NCBI GenBank assembly: GCA_002402905.1
Contig: DHGT01000007.1
Span: forward strand, 38,175 to 63,155
Source of the DNA: Desulfatitalea sp. UBA4791
Lineage (GTDB): Bacteria; Desulfobacterota; Desulfobacteria; Desulfobacterales; Desulfosarcinaceae
Length of the DNA stretch: 24,981 bases
Direction: 5' to 3'
Shown here in pieces: positions 9,047 to 17,294 of the stretch; the stretch's first letter is position 1, and every line of letters begins with the position of its first letter. Below the pieces are notes generated by a model. That model made no database searches, was not told the DNA's origin, and saw nothing but the letters and a program-made list of their open reading frames with translations. The position numbers and the translations under genes are program-made.

Positions 9047-12000
9047 ATGAAATCTCCCTGGCCCCTGAGGCGTTATCTCTCGCTGCAATTCGTCCTTATC
9101 GCCGTCCTGCCGTTGGTCATCGTCGCTTTGCTGGTATGGCTGTTCCTGACACCGCAGATCCGTGTCCATATCGGGCTGCAACACCAGGCGATCGCCCAGG
9201 CCATTGCCGGACAGATCTCCGCCCACCTCATGGGGGGACAGCGACAGTTGACCGCCCTGGCCGATCACCTGAGAATCCGGGGCATCGCCACACCGGCCAA
9301 CGTGATCACCCTGCTCGATGCCCAGTGCGGCGACGGCGAGCTCTTCGAGACCATTTACATCGCATCCGGACGGGATGAAACCATTCGCGTGGTCGGACTC
9401 TCGCGCGCCGGCCGATCACGGCGGGACGACCTGATGGGCCTGGACCTGTCCGGCCGCGACATCGTGAACAACGCACACTCAACCGGCAAGGCCTTCTGGT
9501 CGGAGACGTTTCTTTCCACCGCCAGCAGCCGGCAGGCGGTGGCCCTGGCCATCCCCATGACCGAACACGTGATCATCGGCGAGATCACTATCGGCCAGAT
9601 CGCCCGTTTCATCGGCCACATGCCGGCCGGTGCCGGTCTGCTGACCATTGTGCTGGACCGCAAGGGCCGGATCGTCGCAGACTCACAGAACCAGATGGGG
9701 GGCCAGCAATTTGACCTCACGCGCCTGCCGCCCGAGGTGTATGACCCTGCCGAAGCGGGCGAAACCGACTTCAGCGCGGCCACCTTCGAACTCAACGGCC
9801 GGACGCTTCTCGGCACCGTGGTGGCCATCGAACCCCTGGAATGGAAGGTTCTGGTGACCCAGTCGTCCGAACGCGCCTATGCGCCCCTGCGGGCGGCGCT
9901 CTTCCTGATCGGCCTGGTGCTTGTGGTCGCCCTCTTCCTCTCTTTTGCCCTGGCGTGGGTGCGGGCGGGCAATCTCTCCCAAATATTCCGGCAATACACG
10001 GAATTGTCCAAATCCATCGCTCACGGCCATTACGACCTGACGTGGCCGCCGTCCAAGACCCTGGAATTCCAAAACCTGGTGGAAAACCTCGATTACATGG
10101 CCCGCACCATCAGCCGGCGGGAGCGTCAGCTCGTGGCCGCCGAAACCCACATACGCATCACCCTGGATTCCATCGGCGATGCCGTCATCGCCACCGATGC
10201 CGAGGGCCTGGTCACCCGCATGAATCCCATGGCAGCAAAGTTAACGGCCTGGTCGGTCGAGGAAGCGGTCGGGCAGCCGCTCACCCGGGTGTTTCATATT
10301 GTCAACGCACTCACGGGTGACACAATGGCCAGTCCGGTGGAAAAAGTTCTGGACAAAGGTGAGATTATCGGCCTGGCCAACGACACCGTGCTGATCGCCA
10401 AAGACGGCCGAAGGTACCAGATCGCCGACAGCGGCGCACCCATACGGCAGTCGGATGGAACGATCGTGGGCGTGGTGCTGGTATTTCGGGATGTGACCGA
10501 AAACTATGACCGGGAACGAAAGATCCGTGAGAACGAAAAGCTGCTCCAGGACATTACGGCCAATGTCCCCGGGGTGGTCTACCGGCTCAGCATCAGCCCT
10601 GATCGTGTCTATGCCAATACCTATGTCAGTGAAAAGGCAACCGAGATCTTCGGGCTGGAACCCAAACCGCCGACCCTTTTCGAGGATTTCTACGAGTGCA
10701 TTCCGGAAACGGAAAAGCAGCGTTTCATGACGTCCATCGAGGAGGCCGTGGATACCCTGCAACCCTGGGACTACGAAGGGCGGTTCATCAAGCCCGATGG
10801 CGAAGAGATCTGGTTTTCGGGCCACTCCACGCCCCAGAAGATCGATGACGCGGTCGTCTTCTACGGGGTCCTGATGGACATCACCCAGCGCAAGCAGTTG
10901 GAAACGTCCCAGCGCATCGCCCGGTTCTGCTTCGAAAAGGCATCCATCGGCATTTTCCGCATGGGCGAACAGGGCCAGATCCTCGATGTGAACGAACAGG
11001 CCTGTGGCAGCTTGGGATACACGCGCGAAGAGCTGTGCCACATGACGGTATTCGATATCGACCCGAAAATCCGACCGGACCAGGTCGAACCTCTGCAGGC
11101 GGTGGGCCAGCTCACCTTCGAAACCTTGCACCGCCACAAGGACGGCCATGTCCTTCCGGTACAGATCGATAGCAACGTCCTGGTGTTCGAGGGCCAGGCG
11201 TTTCACATGGCCTTCGTGCAGGATATCAGCGATCGCAAGCGTGCCGAAGCAGAGGCCAAGCGTCTGGAAGCCGCTCTGCTCCAAGCCCAGAAAATGGAGG
11301 CCATCGGCACCCTGGCCGGCGGCATCGCCCATGACTTCAACAACATTCTGGCCGGCGTGATCGGTTTTGCGGAGTTGTCGCTGTGGAAAATCGCGCCGGA
11401 TTCCCCGGTCTACCCAAACCTCAAAAAAATACTTGCCGCCGGGTTGCGCGCCCGGGACCTGGTCGAACAAATCCTCACCTTCAGCCGGCAGGATGAACGG
11501 CAGTTGCAACCCCTGCAGATCGCCCCCCTGGTCAAGGAAGCGCTCAAACTGATGCGATCATCGTTACCCGCGACCATCGAGATATCCACCCATGTCGCCG
11601 AAGGTCTCTCCAGCGTGATGGCCGACCCGACCCAGATTCACCGCATCATCATGAATCTGTGCACCAACGCCGCCCATGCCATGGAAGACAAGGGCGGGCA
11701 TCTCGATGTGACGTTGACGCAAGTCCAACTCTCGAACCGGGACGTGCATTTGCATCCGGGGCTCCAACCCGGCGACTATTTAAAGCTGAGCGTGCAGGAC
11801 ACGGGCACCGGCATCTCTTCGGAAAATCTCTCCAAAATATATGACCCTTACTTCACCACGAAACCCAGGGGCAAAGGCACCGGCCTGGGCCTGTCCGTGG
11901 TCCACGGCATCGTCAAGGGGTACGGCGGCGCCATCAACGTTTACACTGAGGCCGGCGCCGGCACGACATTCAATATCTACCTGCCGGCCATTGAAGGGCA

Positions 12001-12427
12001 CGTCGATGTCCAACCCCAGCAGGGGCAGCAGGCGCTGCCCATCGGCCATGAGCATATCCTGCTGGTGGATGACGAACCGATCCTGGTCGATGTCTGGCGT
12101 CAAATACTGGAAAATCTCGGCTACCGCGTCACCACGGCCGCCAGCGGTCCTGTTGCGTTGGACCTGTTTCGCACGTCACCGGACACCATCGACCTGGTAT
12201 TGACCGATATGACCATGCCCAAGATGACCGGCGATCGCCTGGCCATCGAACTGCTCAAGATCCGGCCCGATCTTCCCATCATTTTGTGTACCGGTTACAG
12301 CGCCAGCATATCCGTCGAGAGGGCCAGGCAAATCGGCATCAAGGCCTTTGTTCAGAAACCCATCGTGGAGGCCGATCTGGCCAACATCATTCGAGAGGTG
12401 CTGGCCGTCTCCTGCCCGGCGACCTGA
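9047..12427 (+). CDS. Membrane hybrid histidine kinase with three PAS domains and a C-terminal receiver
   Basis: A 1126-residue sensor kinase. Order: TM helix (about 14-34), periplasmic Cache-like sensor (about 36-280), second TM helix (about 284-304), HAMP-like linker, PAS (about 366-485), PAS (about 498-615), PAS (about 622-730), HisKA with phosphoacceptor His762 in GGIAHDFNNIL, HATPase_c (NLCTNAAHAM N-box, DTGTGI and GKGTGLGLS G-boxes), and a receiver (ILLVDDEP; phosphoacceptor Asp1054 in LTDMTMP; KP lysine near the end). The ATG at 9047 has GGAG 7 nt upstream and follows the lipoprotein stop by 4 nt, implying translational coupling. There is no DNA-binding output domain and no partner regulator in the window, so the final target is unknown. 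Confidence 0.93.
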   Translation: MKSPWPLRRYLSLQFVLIAVLPLVIVALLVWLFLTPQIRVHIGLQHQAIAQAIAGQISAHLMGGQRQLTALADHLRIRGIATPANVITLLDAQCGDGELFETIYIASGRDETIRVVGLSRAGRSRRDDLMGLDLSGRDIVNNAHSTGKAFWSETFLSTASSRQAVALAIPMTEHVIIGEITIGQIARFIGHMPAGAGLLTIVLDRKGRIVADSQNQMGGQQFDLTRLPPEVYDPAEAGETDFSAATFELNGRTLLGTVVAIEPLEWKVLVTQSSERAYAPLRAALFLIGLVLVVALFLSFALAWVRAGNLSQIFRQYTELSKSIAHGHYDLTWPPSKTLEFQNLVENLDYMARTISRRERQLVAAETHIRITLDSIGDAVIATDAEGLVTRMNPMAAKLTAWSVEEAVGQPLTRVFHIVNALTGDTMASPVEKVLDKGEIIGLANDTVLIAKDGRRYQIADSGAPIRQSDGTIVGVVLVFRDVTENYDRERKIRENEKLLQDITANVPGVVYRLSISPDRVYANTYVSEKATEIFGLEPKPPTLFEDFYECIPETEKQRFMTSIEEAVDTLQPWDYEGRFIKPDGEEIWFSGHSTPQKIDDAVVFYGVLMDITQRKQLETSQRIARFCFEKASIGIFRMGEQGQILDVNEQACGSLGYTREELCHMTVFDIDPKIRPDQVEPLQAVGQLTFETLHRHKDGHVLPVQIDSNVLVFEGQAFHMAFVQDISDRKRAEAEAKRLEAALLQAQKMEAIGTLAGGIAHDFNNILAGVIGFAELSLWKIAPDSPVYPNLKKILAAGLRARDLVEQILTFSRQDERQLQPLQIAPLVKEALKLMRSSLPATIEISTHVAEGLSSVMADPTQIHRIIMNLCTNAAHAMEDKGGHLDVTLTQVQLSNRDVHLHPGLQPGDYLKLSVQDTGTGISSENLSKIYDPYFTTKPRGKGTGLGLSVVHGIVKGYGGAINVYTEAGAGTTFNIYLPAIEGHVDVQPQQGQQALPIGHEHILLVDDEPILVDVWRQILENLGYRVTTAASGPVALDLFRTSPDTIDLVLTDMTMPKMTGDRLAIELLKIRPDLPIILCTGYSASISVERARQIGIKAFVQKPIVEADLANIIREVLAVSCPAT

Positions 12428-12461
12428 TACTGACGACACCGTAAAAAGTCGCAGATGCGCC

Positions 12462-12524
12462 ATGCCGGCGAACGCCGGCATCCATAACATATTGAAAATA
12501 CTGGATCCCGGCGTTCGCCGGGAT
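12462..12524. repeat. REP-like double palindrome
   Basis: Two perfect inverted repeats lie 23 nt apart: 12462-12470/12473-12481 (9-bp arms, AA loop) and 12505-12513/12516-12524 (9-bp arms, TT loop). The arms are near-identical (ATGCCGGCG versus ATCCCGGCG). There is no T-tract, so it is not a typical intrinsic terminator. It resembles dispersed intergenic palindromes of Desulfobacterota. It lies 35 nt after the kinase gene. Confidence 0.65.
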
Positions 12525-12613
12525 GACGGGAAATGCGAATTCCGGGTTTTTTTACGAGTCTGTCAACACTTGTCCATCCATTTTTCCATGGCTGAAAATG
12601 ATCGAATTTGGGG

Positions 12614-12642
12614 TTGACAGGCCCCTTTCATCCTACTATATT
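12614..12642 (+). promoter_or_regulatory. Strong sigma70-type promoter of the ars cluster
   Basis: A perfect TTGACA (12614-12619), a 17-nt spacer and TATATT (12637-12642, 5 of 6) lie 25 nt before the arsR ATG, giving a very short leader. This is the best promoter match in the window and is placed for ArsR autoregulation. Confidence 0.7.
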
Positions 12643-12657
12643 CCGATTCATCGATAT
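12638..12657. promoter_or_regulatory. Possible ArsR operator overlapping the arsR promoter
   Basis: CGAT-TC-ATCG (12644-12653) forms an inverted repeat flanked by ATAT on both sides, although the flanks are offset by 2 nt. It overlaps the -10 box and transcription start region. ArsR-family operators are often AT-rich repeats containing ATCG/CGAT, and a related element lies before the permease at 13027-13050. Weak on its own. Confidence 0.35.
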
Positions 12658-12666
12658 GGAGGCGTT

Positions 12667-13011
12667 ATGCGCGATTTTATCAAAGTCATGAAAGCCCTTT
12701 CCGATCCCAATCGGGTGAAGATGATCAAACTGCTCCAGCGCCGGGTCATGTGCGTTTGCGAAATCCAGGCGGCTTTGGGACTGGCCCAGTCCACCGCCAG
12801 CAAACATCTGAAAATCCTGGAGGAGGCCGGCCTGATCACCTATGCCAAAGAGGGACTATGGGTCAACTACCGTTTGGCCGACGGCGGCATGAATCCCTAC
12901 GTATCGAGCCTGCTCGGAAACCTGCGCCATTGGCTCGAAGAGGATCCCCAGGTGGCCGCCCTGGTGGCCCGCCTGCCCGAGATCCGGAGGGAAACCATTT
13001 GTGGCACCTGA
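12667..13011 (+). CDS. arsR: ArsR-family metalloid-responsive repressor
   Basis: A 114-residue winged-helix repressor expected to leave DNA when As(III) or Sb(III) binds. The CxC metalloid motif of the classical ArsR type is present: Cys29 and Cys31 in MCVCEIQ, at the start of the DNA-recognition region. The recognition helix LAQSTASKHLKILEEAGL follows directly. The reading frame is open further upstream, but the ATG at 12667 is preceded by GGAGG at 5 nt and gives a normal-length ArsR beginning MRDFIKVMKALSDPNR. It heads the metalloid cluster and is followed by a 102-nt gap that carries a second operator-like palindrome. Confidence 0.93.
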   Translation: MRDFIKVMKALSDPNRVKMIKLLQRRVMCVCEIQAALGLAQSTASKHLKILEEAGLITYAKEGLWVNYRLADGGMNPYVSSLLGNLRHWLEEDPQVAALVARLPEIRRETICGT

Positions 13012-13026
13012 TTTTTTTTAGCCCTA

Positions 13027-13050
13027 ATATATCGCTAAATGGCGAAATAT
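13027..13050. promoter_or_regulatory. Inverted repeat upstream of permease, possible second ArsR operator
   Basis: ATATATCGC (13027-13035), a 6-nt loop and GCGAAATAT (13042-13050) match at 8 of 9 positions when folded. It lies 63 nt before the permease start. Its AT-rich ATCG-containing arms resemble ArsR/SmtB-type operators; binding by the adjacent ArsR is inference. A run of eight T's at 13012-13019 just after arsR is not preceded by a strong hairpin. Confidence 0.45.
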
Positions 13051-13113
13051 AAATTGATTGCCGGCCCACCATCCGCTGGGTCAACGTGAAGCGACCGGTA
13101 CAGGAAGGAAGTC

Positions 13114-14286
13114 ATGAAGGAACGTAACAAACTGTTGTTGATCGTGGGCGTATTTATTGCGGCCTATTATGTCCCCTGGACCCATTCGGTCATCCGTCAA
13201 TCGGGTCTCGAAGCATTTCTCATGCTGCAAGAATACGCCCGCGAGCATGTGCTCACCTGCCTGATCCCTGCTTTTTTCATTGCCGGTGCCATCGCCGTAT
13301 TCGTATCCCAAGGGTCGGTGCTCAAGTATTTCGGTGCCCAGGCCAACAAAATTTTATCTTATTCTGTGGCCTCAGTTTCAGGCACCATCCTGGCCGTGTG
13401 TTCCTGCACGGTGCTGCCCCTGTTCGCCGGCATCTACACCCGGGGGGCAGGCATCGGCCCGGCTACTGCCTTTCTCTATTCCGGCCCGGCCATCAACGTG
13501 CTGGCCATCACCCTGACTGCCAAGATTCTCGGCTGGCAACTGGGCGTTGCCCGAGCCGTAGGCGCGATTATCTTCGCCATTGCGACCGGCCTGCTCATGG
13601 CCCTGATCTTCCGCAAGGATGATGCGGCGCGCACCACCGGTCAGATCTATGTCCCCGAAGAGGGGGTCAAGGAGCGCACCCTGCTCCAGGACGCTCTGTA
13701 CATCGGCACCATGGTGCTGATTCTTATCTTCGCAGCGTTCGCCAAACCCGCCCCCGGCGCCACCGGGCTGTGGCCGGCGATCTTCGCGGCCAAGTGGTAC
13801 ATCACGGCCGCGCTGCTGATCGTATTGGCATTCATGGTCAAGGCGTGGTTCACCGGCGATGAACGCAAGAACTGGATCGAATCCACCTGGGGTTTCATGA
13901 AGCAGATCTTTCCGCTGCTGGCCGGCGGCGTGCTGGTGGCCGGCTTCATGCTGGGCCGTCCCGGCCATCCGGCCTTGATTCCGGAGCAGTGGATCGCCTC
14001 GCTGCTGGGCGGCAACTCGCTGCAGGCCAACTTCATCGCCGCCCTGGCCGGCGCTTTGATGTATTTCGCTACACTGACCGAAGTGCCGATCCTGCAAGGG
14101 CTGTTGGGGTCCGGCATGGGCCAGGGGCCCGCATTGGCCCTGCTGCTGGCCGGACCCGCCCTGTCGCTGCCCAACATGCTGGTGATCGGCAGCGTCTTGG
14201 GCTTGAAAAAGACCGCCACCTTCTGCGGCATCATCGTGGTGATGTCCACCATGGCCGGGATGTTGTACGGCGCATTTTTCGCATAA
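13114..14286 (+). CDS. ArsP-type permease (PF03773)
   Basis: A 390-residue inner-membrane permease with about ten hydrophobic segments. The conserved family block TILAVCSCTVLPLFAGIY (about 91-108), with Cys96 and Cys98, and GAGIGPATAFLYSGPAINVL (111-130), recurs in a weaker second half (ALMYFATLTEVPILQGLL, AGPALSLPNMLVIG), as expected for the duplicated fold. Characterised ArsP members export trivalent organoarsenicals, but many PF03773 proteins in arsenic operons are uncharacterised. GGAAGGAAG precedes the ATG. The next gene, a small CPKC thioredoxin, follows by 54 nt; this permease-thioredoxin pair recurs in anaerobes. Substrate (arsenite, methylarsenite or another metalloid) is not determined. 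Confidence 0.88.
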   Translation: MKERNKLLLIVGVFIAAYYVPWTHSVIRQSGLEAFLMLQEYAREHVLTCLIPAFFIAGAIAVFVSQGSVLKYFGAQANKILSYSVASVSGTILAVCSCTVLPLFAGIYTRGAGIGPATAFLYSGPAINVLAITLTAKILGWQLGVARAVGAIIFAIATGLLMALIFRKDDAARTTGQIYVPEEGVKERTLLQDALYIGTMVLILIFAAFAKPAPGATGLWPAIFAAKWYITAALLIVLAFMVKAWFTGDERKNWIESTWGFMKQIFPLLAGGVLVAGFMLGRPGHPALIPEQWIASLLGGNSLQANFIAALAGALMYFATLTEVPILQGLLGSGMGQGPALALLLAGPALSLPNMLVIGSVLGLKKTATFCGIIVVMSTMAGMLYGAFFA

Positions 14287-14340
14287 GGATGCATATGGAA
14301 GGCTGCAAATCAATCGAAAATATAGAAGGAGGAAAATAGA

Positions 14341-14574
14341 ATGGAGATCAAAGTATTGGGCCCAGGCTGCCCCAAATGTCAGCAGACTGAAAAGGTCGTC
14401 AAAGAGGCAGTAGCAGAGAGCGGCGTCGCTGCCAACATTGAAAAAGTCACCGACGTCATGAAGATCGCCGGCTACGGTGTTTTCGGCACACCGGCCGTGG
14501 TGGTGGACGGAGAAGTGAAAAGCGTGGGTAAGATCCCCACTAAAGCGGATGTGGTCAGTTGGCTGAAAAAATAA
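14341..14574 (+). CDS. Small thioredoxin-like redox-active disulfide protein (CPKC)
   Basis: A 77-residue minimal thioredoxin-fold protein with no signal peptide, hence cytoplasmic. The redox motif is CPKC (Cys10, Cys13) after the first beta strand, and the cis-proline loop reads GVFGTPAVVVDG. This matches the redox-active disulfide protein 2 family, usually 75-80 residues. GGAGG lies before the ATG at 14341. It sits between the permease and the CcdA-like gene, so it could supply electrons to CcdA or act on the permease cysteines. That role is inference from neighbourhood. Confidence 0.9.
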   Translation: MEIKVLGPGCPKCQQTEKVVKEAVAESGVAANIEKVTDVMKIAGYGVFGTPAVVVDGEVKSVGKIPTKADVVSWLKK

Positions 14575-14607
14575 TCAAAATTGGGGGATGAGGCCGGAGA
14601 CAAACGA

Positions 14608-14712
14608 ATGGACGGGTTGAACCAGATTGTTTTTACCGAGCATATCCGTCTGGCTCCAGAGACGGAAGAGGAGTGCTCAACGATATGTTCGATCAATTTT
14701 TATTTACGGTGA
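14608..14712 (+). CDS. Possible small ORF overlapping the ccdA start (34 aa)
   Basis: ATG at 14608 has GGAG 8 nt upstream and opens a 34-codon frame (beginning MDGLNQIVFTEHIRL) that ends at 14712, 28 nt inside the CcdA-like gene. The arrangement would suit translational coupling. There is no recognisable domain; two cysteines lie near the end (ECSTIC). It may be chance; only conservation in relatives would decide. Confidence 0.25.
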   Translation: MDGLNQIVFTEHIRLAPETEEECSTICSINFYLR

Positions 14713-15392
14713 ACCAATGGATGACGGCCGGTTCGAGCATCGCCTTGGGAGGCGCCTTTTTGTGGGGTATGGTGAGTGTGCTATTCTCCCCCTGCCATCT
14801 GGCCTCCATACCGCTGATCGTGGCCTACGTGGGAGGCCAGGAAACCGCCGTCCATCCGCGTCGGGCCGCCTGGTACGCCGGCGCTTTTTCCTTGGGCTTG
14901 TTCATCACCATCGGTGTGGTGGGGATCGTTTGCGCCCTGCTGGGCCGCATGCTCGGTGATGTGGGCTCATGGTGGCAAGTGCTGGTGGGCATCGTCCTGA
15001 TCTGGGTGGCCCTGGGCATGCTTGGTGTACAGGCCTGTTCCATGTCCGGCGCACTGCTCTACCGTCTCAAATTTCGCGGCATCCATGGCGCCCTTGGATT
15101 GGGGCTTGCCTACGGCATTCTTTCCGGATCTTGCACCTTTGGCTTCATCGCCCCGATTCTGGCCATCGTCACCCTGCAGAAACAAATCCTCTTCGGCTCC
15201 CTGATGATGGTGGTTTTTGCATTGGGACACTGCCTGCCCATCGTGGCGGCTGGCAGTTCCACGGCTATGGTTCGCAAAGTCACCGAAAGCGGCACCTGGC
15301 AGGGCGCCGGTCGTTGGTTCCGGCGCGGCGCGGGTATGGTGATCGCATTGCTGGGGGTCTGCTTCATCGCCAACGCCTTTGTCGGTGCCTGA
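14685..15392 (+). CDS. CcdA/DsbD-beta-like transmembrane thiol-disulfide transporter
   Basis: An integral membrane protein of the CcdA (short DsbD) family that carries reducing equivalents from cytoplasmic thioredoxin to periplasmic thiol proteins. The 235 residues contain six hydrophobic helices. The two transport cysteines are seen as Cys37 in SPCHLASIP and Cys150 in GSCTFGFIAP, each close to a proline as in the family. The ATG at 14685 is preceded by GAGGAG at 11 nt; a GTG at 14673 in the same frame lies within that ribosome binding site and is less likely. It is flanked by a cytoplasmic thioredoxin upstream and an exported thioredoxin at the end of the cluster, forming a plausible electron relay across the membrane. 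Confidence 0.88.
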   Translation: MFDQFLFTVNQWMTAGSSIALGGAFLWGMVSVLFSPCHLASIPLIVAYVGGQETAVHPRRAAWYAGAFSLGLFITIGVVGIVCALLGRMLGDVGSWWQVLVGIVLIWVALGMLGVQACSMSGALLYRLKFRGIHGALGLGLAYGILSGSCTFGFIAPILAIVTLQKQILFGSLMMVVFALGHCLPIVAAGSSTAMVRKVTESGTWQGAGRWFRRGAGMVIALLGVCFIANAFVGA

Positions 15393-15431
15393 ATTCCAGA
15401 ATCGTAAAGCAGGCAAGGAGTAAATGAAACC

Positions 15432-17294
15432 ATGAGCAACCCTGCAGTTCAATCCGACGAACGCAAGATGACCAGCATTTTCGAAAGATTTCTCTCTGTC
15501 TGGGTGGTACTGTGCATCATCGCCGGCATCGTGTTGGGCAAGGTGGCGCCGGGATTGGCCCGCTACCTGGACAGCCTGGCCATTTCGGTCAACGGGGCAC
15601 CGGTGGTCTCGATCCCCATTGCGATCTGCCTCTTCTTCATGATGTATCCCATCATGGTCAAGATCGACTTTACCGAGGTGATCAAAGCCAGCAAGAGCGG
15701 CAAGCCGGTCTTCCTGACGCTCTTCGTCAACTGGGCCATCAAGCCATTCACCATGTACGGCATCGCCCTCTTTTTCCTGGGCACGCTCTTTTATGGTTTT
15801 ATCGGCCCCGATGCCGTGGATTACGTCAAGATGCCCTTCGGCCTCGACCTGCCCGTCGGCGCCACCCACGGCGCCGGCACGGTCGTGTTGGTGGATGGGA
15901 TCAGGATGCTGGAGATCCCCCTGTGGCGCAGCTACCTGGCCGGCTGCATCCTGCTGGGCATCGCGCCCTGTACGGCCATGGTGCTGGTGTGGGGTTTCTT
16001 GTCCAGGGGCAACGACGGCCTGACCCTGGTCATGGTGGCCATCAACTCGCTCACCATGCTGCTGCTCTACGGCCTGTTGGGCGGCTTCCTGCTCGGCGTG
16101 GGACGTCTGCCCGTCCCCTGGCAGGCGCTGCTGCTCTCCATCGCCATCTACGTGGCCCTGCCACTGGTGGCCGGCTATCTGTCGCGCCGCTGGATTATCG
16201 CGGCCAAGGGAGATAGGTGGTTCAAGGAGAAGTTTCTGCATGTGCTCACGCCCATCACGATCATCGCCCTGCTCATCACCCTGGTGTTGCTCTTCTCCTT
16301 CAAGGGCGCGGTGATCGTGGCCAATCCGCTGACCATCGTCTGGATCGCCATCCCGCTGCTTATCCAGACCATGCTCATCTTCTGGTTGGGTTACGGCCTG
16401 GCGCGCCTTTTGAAACTCCGCTACGAGGACGCGGCGCCCGCGGCCATGATCGGCGCATCCAACCACTTTGAAGTGGCCATAGCGACAGCCACGATGCTCT
16501 TCGGTCTCTCTTCGGGCGCGGCCTTGGCCACGGTGGTGGGGGTGCAATCATCCCAAGGCGCCACCCACCGGATCGCGTACAGTAAGCTTCTGATCGCAAC
16601 CGGCGCCCTATCGGTCCAGCCGACCATCGCGGGGCTGGATCTGCCCGGGGTCTTTTCCCTGCGCTGGATGACGGAGAGTTTCGCCGTCAAACGCTTCATG
16701 GATGACCATCAGCCGAAGCATGCGGCGGTGATCGGCGGCGGCTATATCGGTCTGGAAATGGCCGATGCACTGACGCATAAAGGCCTGGCGGTGACCCTGA
16801 TCGAATTTGCACCCCAGGTGCTCACCACCCTGGATCCCGAACTGGGGCAATTGATCAACGCCGAACTCGGCTCCAAGGGTGTGGAGACATTGACAGGGCA
16901 TGCCGTTGAGCGCATCGAACGCTCGGACGACAGGCTTCTCGTGCACATCGCTTCCGGCCGATCCGTGGCCGCGGACATGGTCGTGGTCGCCGCCGGCGCC
17001 AAACCGTCCGTCGAACTGGCCAATACCGCCGGCATCGGCCTGGGCGTCGGCGGCGCCATCGATGTGGATCGCACCATGGCCACGCGGATTGCGGATATCT
17101 GGGCCGCTGGGGATTGCGTCCACACCTGGCATCGCATCCTGGATCGCCACGTCTACATGCCCCTGGGCACCACGGCCCACAAGCAAGGCCGGGTGGCCGG
17201 GGAAAACTGCTCGGCGCCCAGATGGTCGGACACCGCACGGCGGAAGTCTCCAAACGCATCGATATCGTGGCCGCGGCCCTTTACAATGAAATGA
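15432..17294 (+). CDS. acr3: ACR3-family arsenite exporter fused in frame to a flavoprotein fragment (aberrant)
   Basis: Residues 1-371 are an ACR3 arsenite/H+ antiporter: the key TM4 cysteine (Cys180 in LGIAPCTAMV) and TM9 glutamate (Glu347 in ASNHFEVAIA) are present. A 40-50-residue insertion (about 123-168, with VGATHGAGT) precedes TM4, as in a subset of ACR3 I associate with sulfate reducers. Inside the last helix, after ALATVVGV (codon 371, about nt 16544), the protein switches to the middle of a pyridine nucleotide-disulfide oxidoreductase (YSKLLIATGA; NAD site IGGGYIG at 434-440; IWAAGDCV). The usual ACR3 ending is lost. The final approximately 30 residues, from GEN (nt 17207) onward, are in the wrong frame. 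AAGGAG lies 11 nt before the ATG. Export activity without a complete final helix is uncertain. Confidence 0.8.
   Translation: MSNPAVQSDERKMTSIFERFLSVWVVLCIIAGIVLGKVAPGLARYLDSLAISVNGAPVVSIPIAICLFFMMYPIMVKIDFTEVIKASKSGKPVFLTLFVNWAIKPFTMYGIALFFLGTLFYGFIGPDAVDYVKMPFGLDLPVGATHGAGTVVLVDGIRMLEIPLWRSYLAGCILLGIAPCTAMVLVWGFLSRGNDGLTLVMVAINSLTMLLLYGLLGGFLLGVGRLPVPWQALLLSIAIYVALPLVAGYLSRRWIIAAKGDRWFKEKFLHVLTPITIIALLITLVLLFSFKGAVIVANPLTIVWIAIPLLIQTMLIFWLGYGLARLLKLRYEDAAPAAMIGASNHFEVAIATATMLFGLSSGAALATVVGVQSSQGATHRIAYSKLLIATGALSVQPTIAGLDLPGVFSLRWMTESFAVKRFMDDHQPKHAAVIGGGYIGLEMADALTHKGLAVTLIEFAPQVLTTLDPELGQLINAELGSKGVETLTGHAVERIERSDDRLLVHIASGRSVAADMVVVAAGAKPSVELANTAGIGLGVGGAIDVDRTMATRIADIWAAGDCVHTWHRILDRHVYMPLGTTAHKQGRVAGENCSAPRWSDTARRKSPNASISWPRPFTMK

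Noticed and set aside
14967..16547. 526-codon open frame antisense to ccdA/acr3
   Set aside because: His/Gln/Asp-rich shadow product; it crosses two real genes and an intergenic gap.
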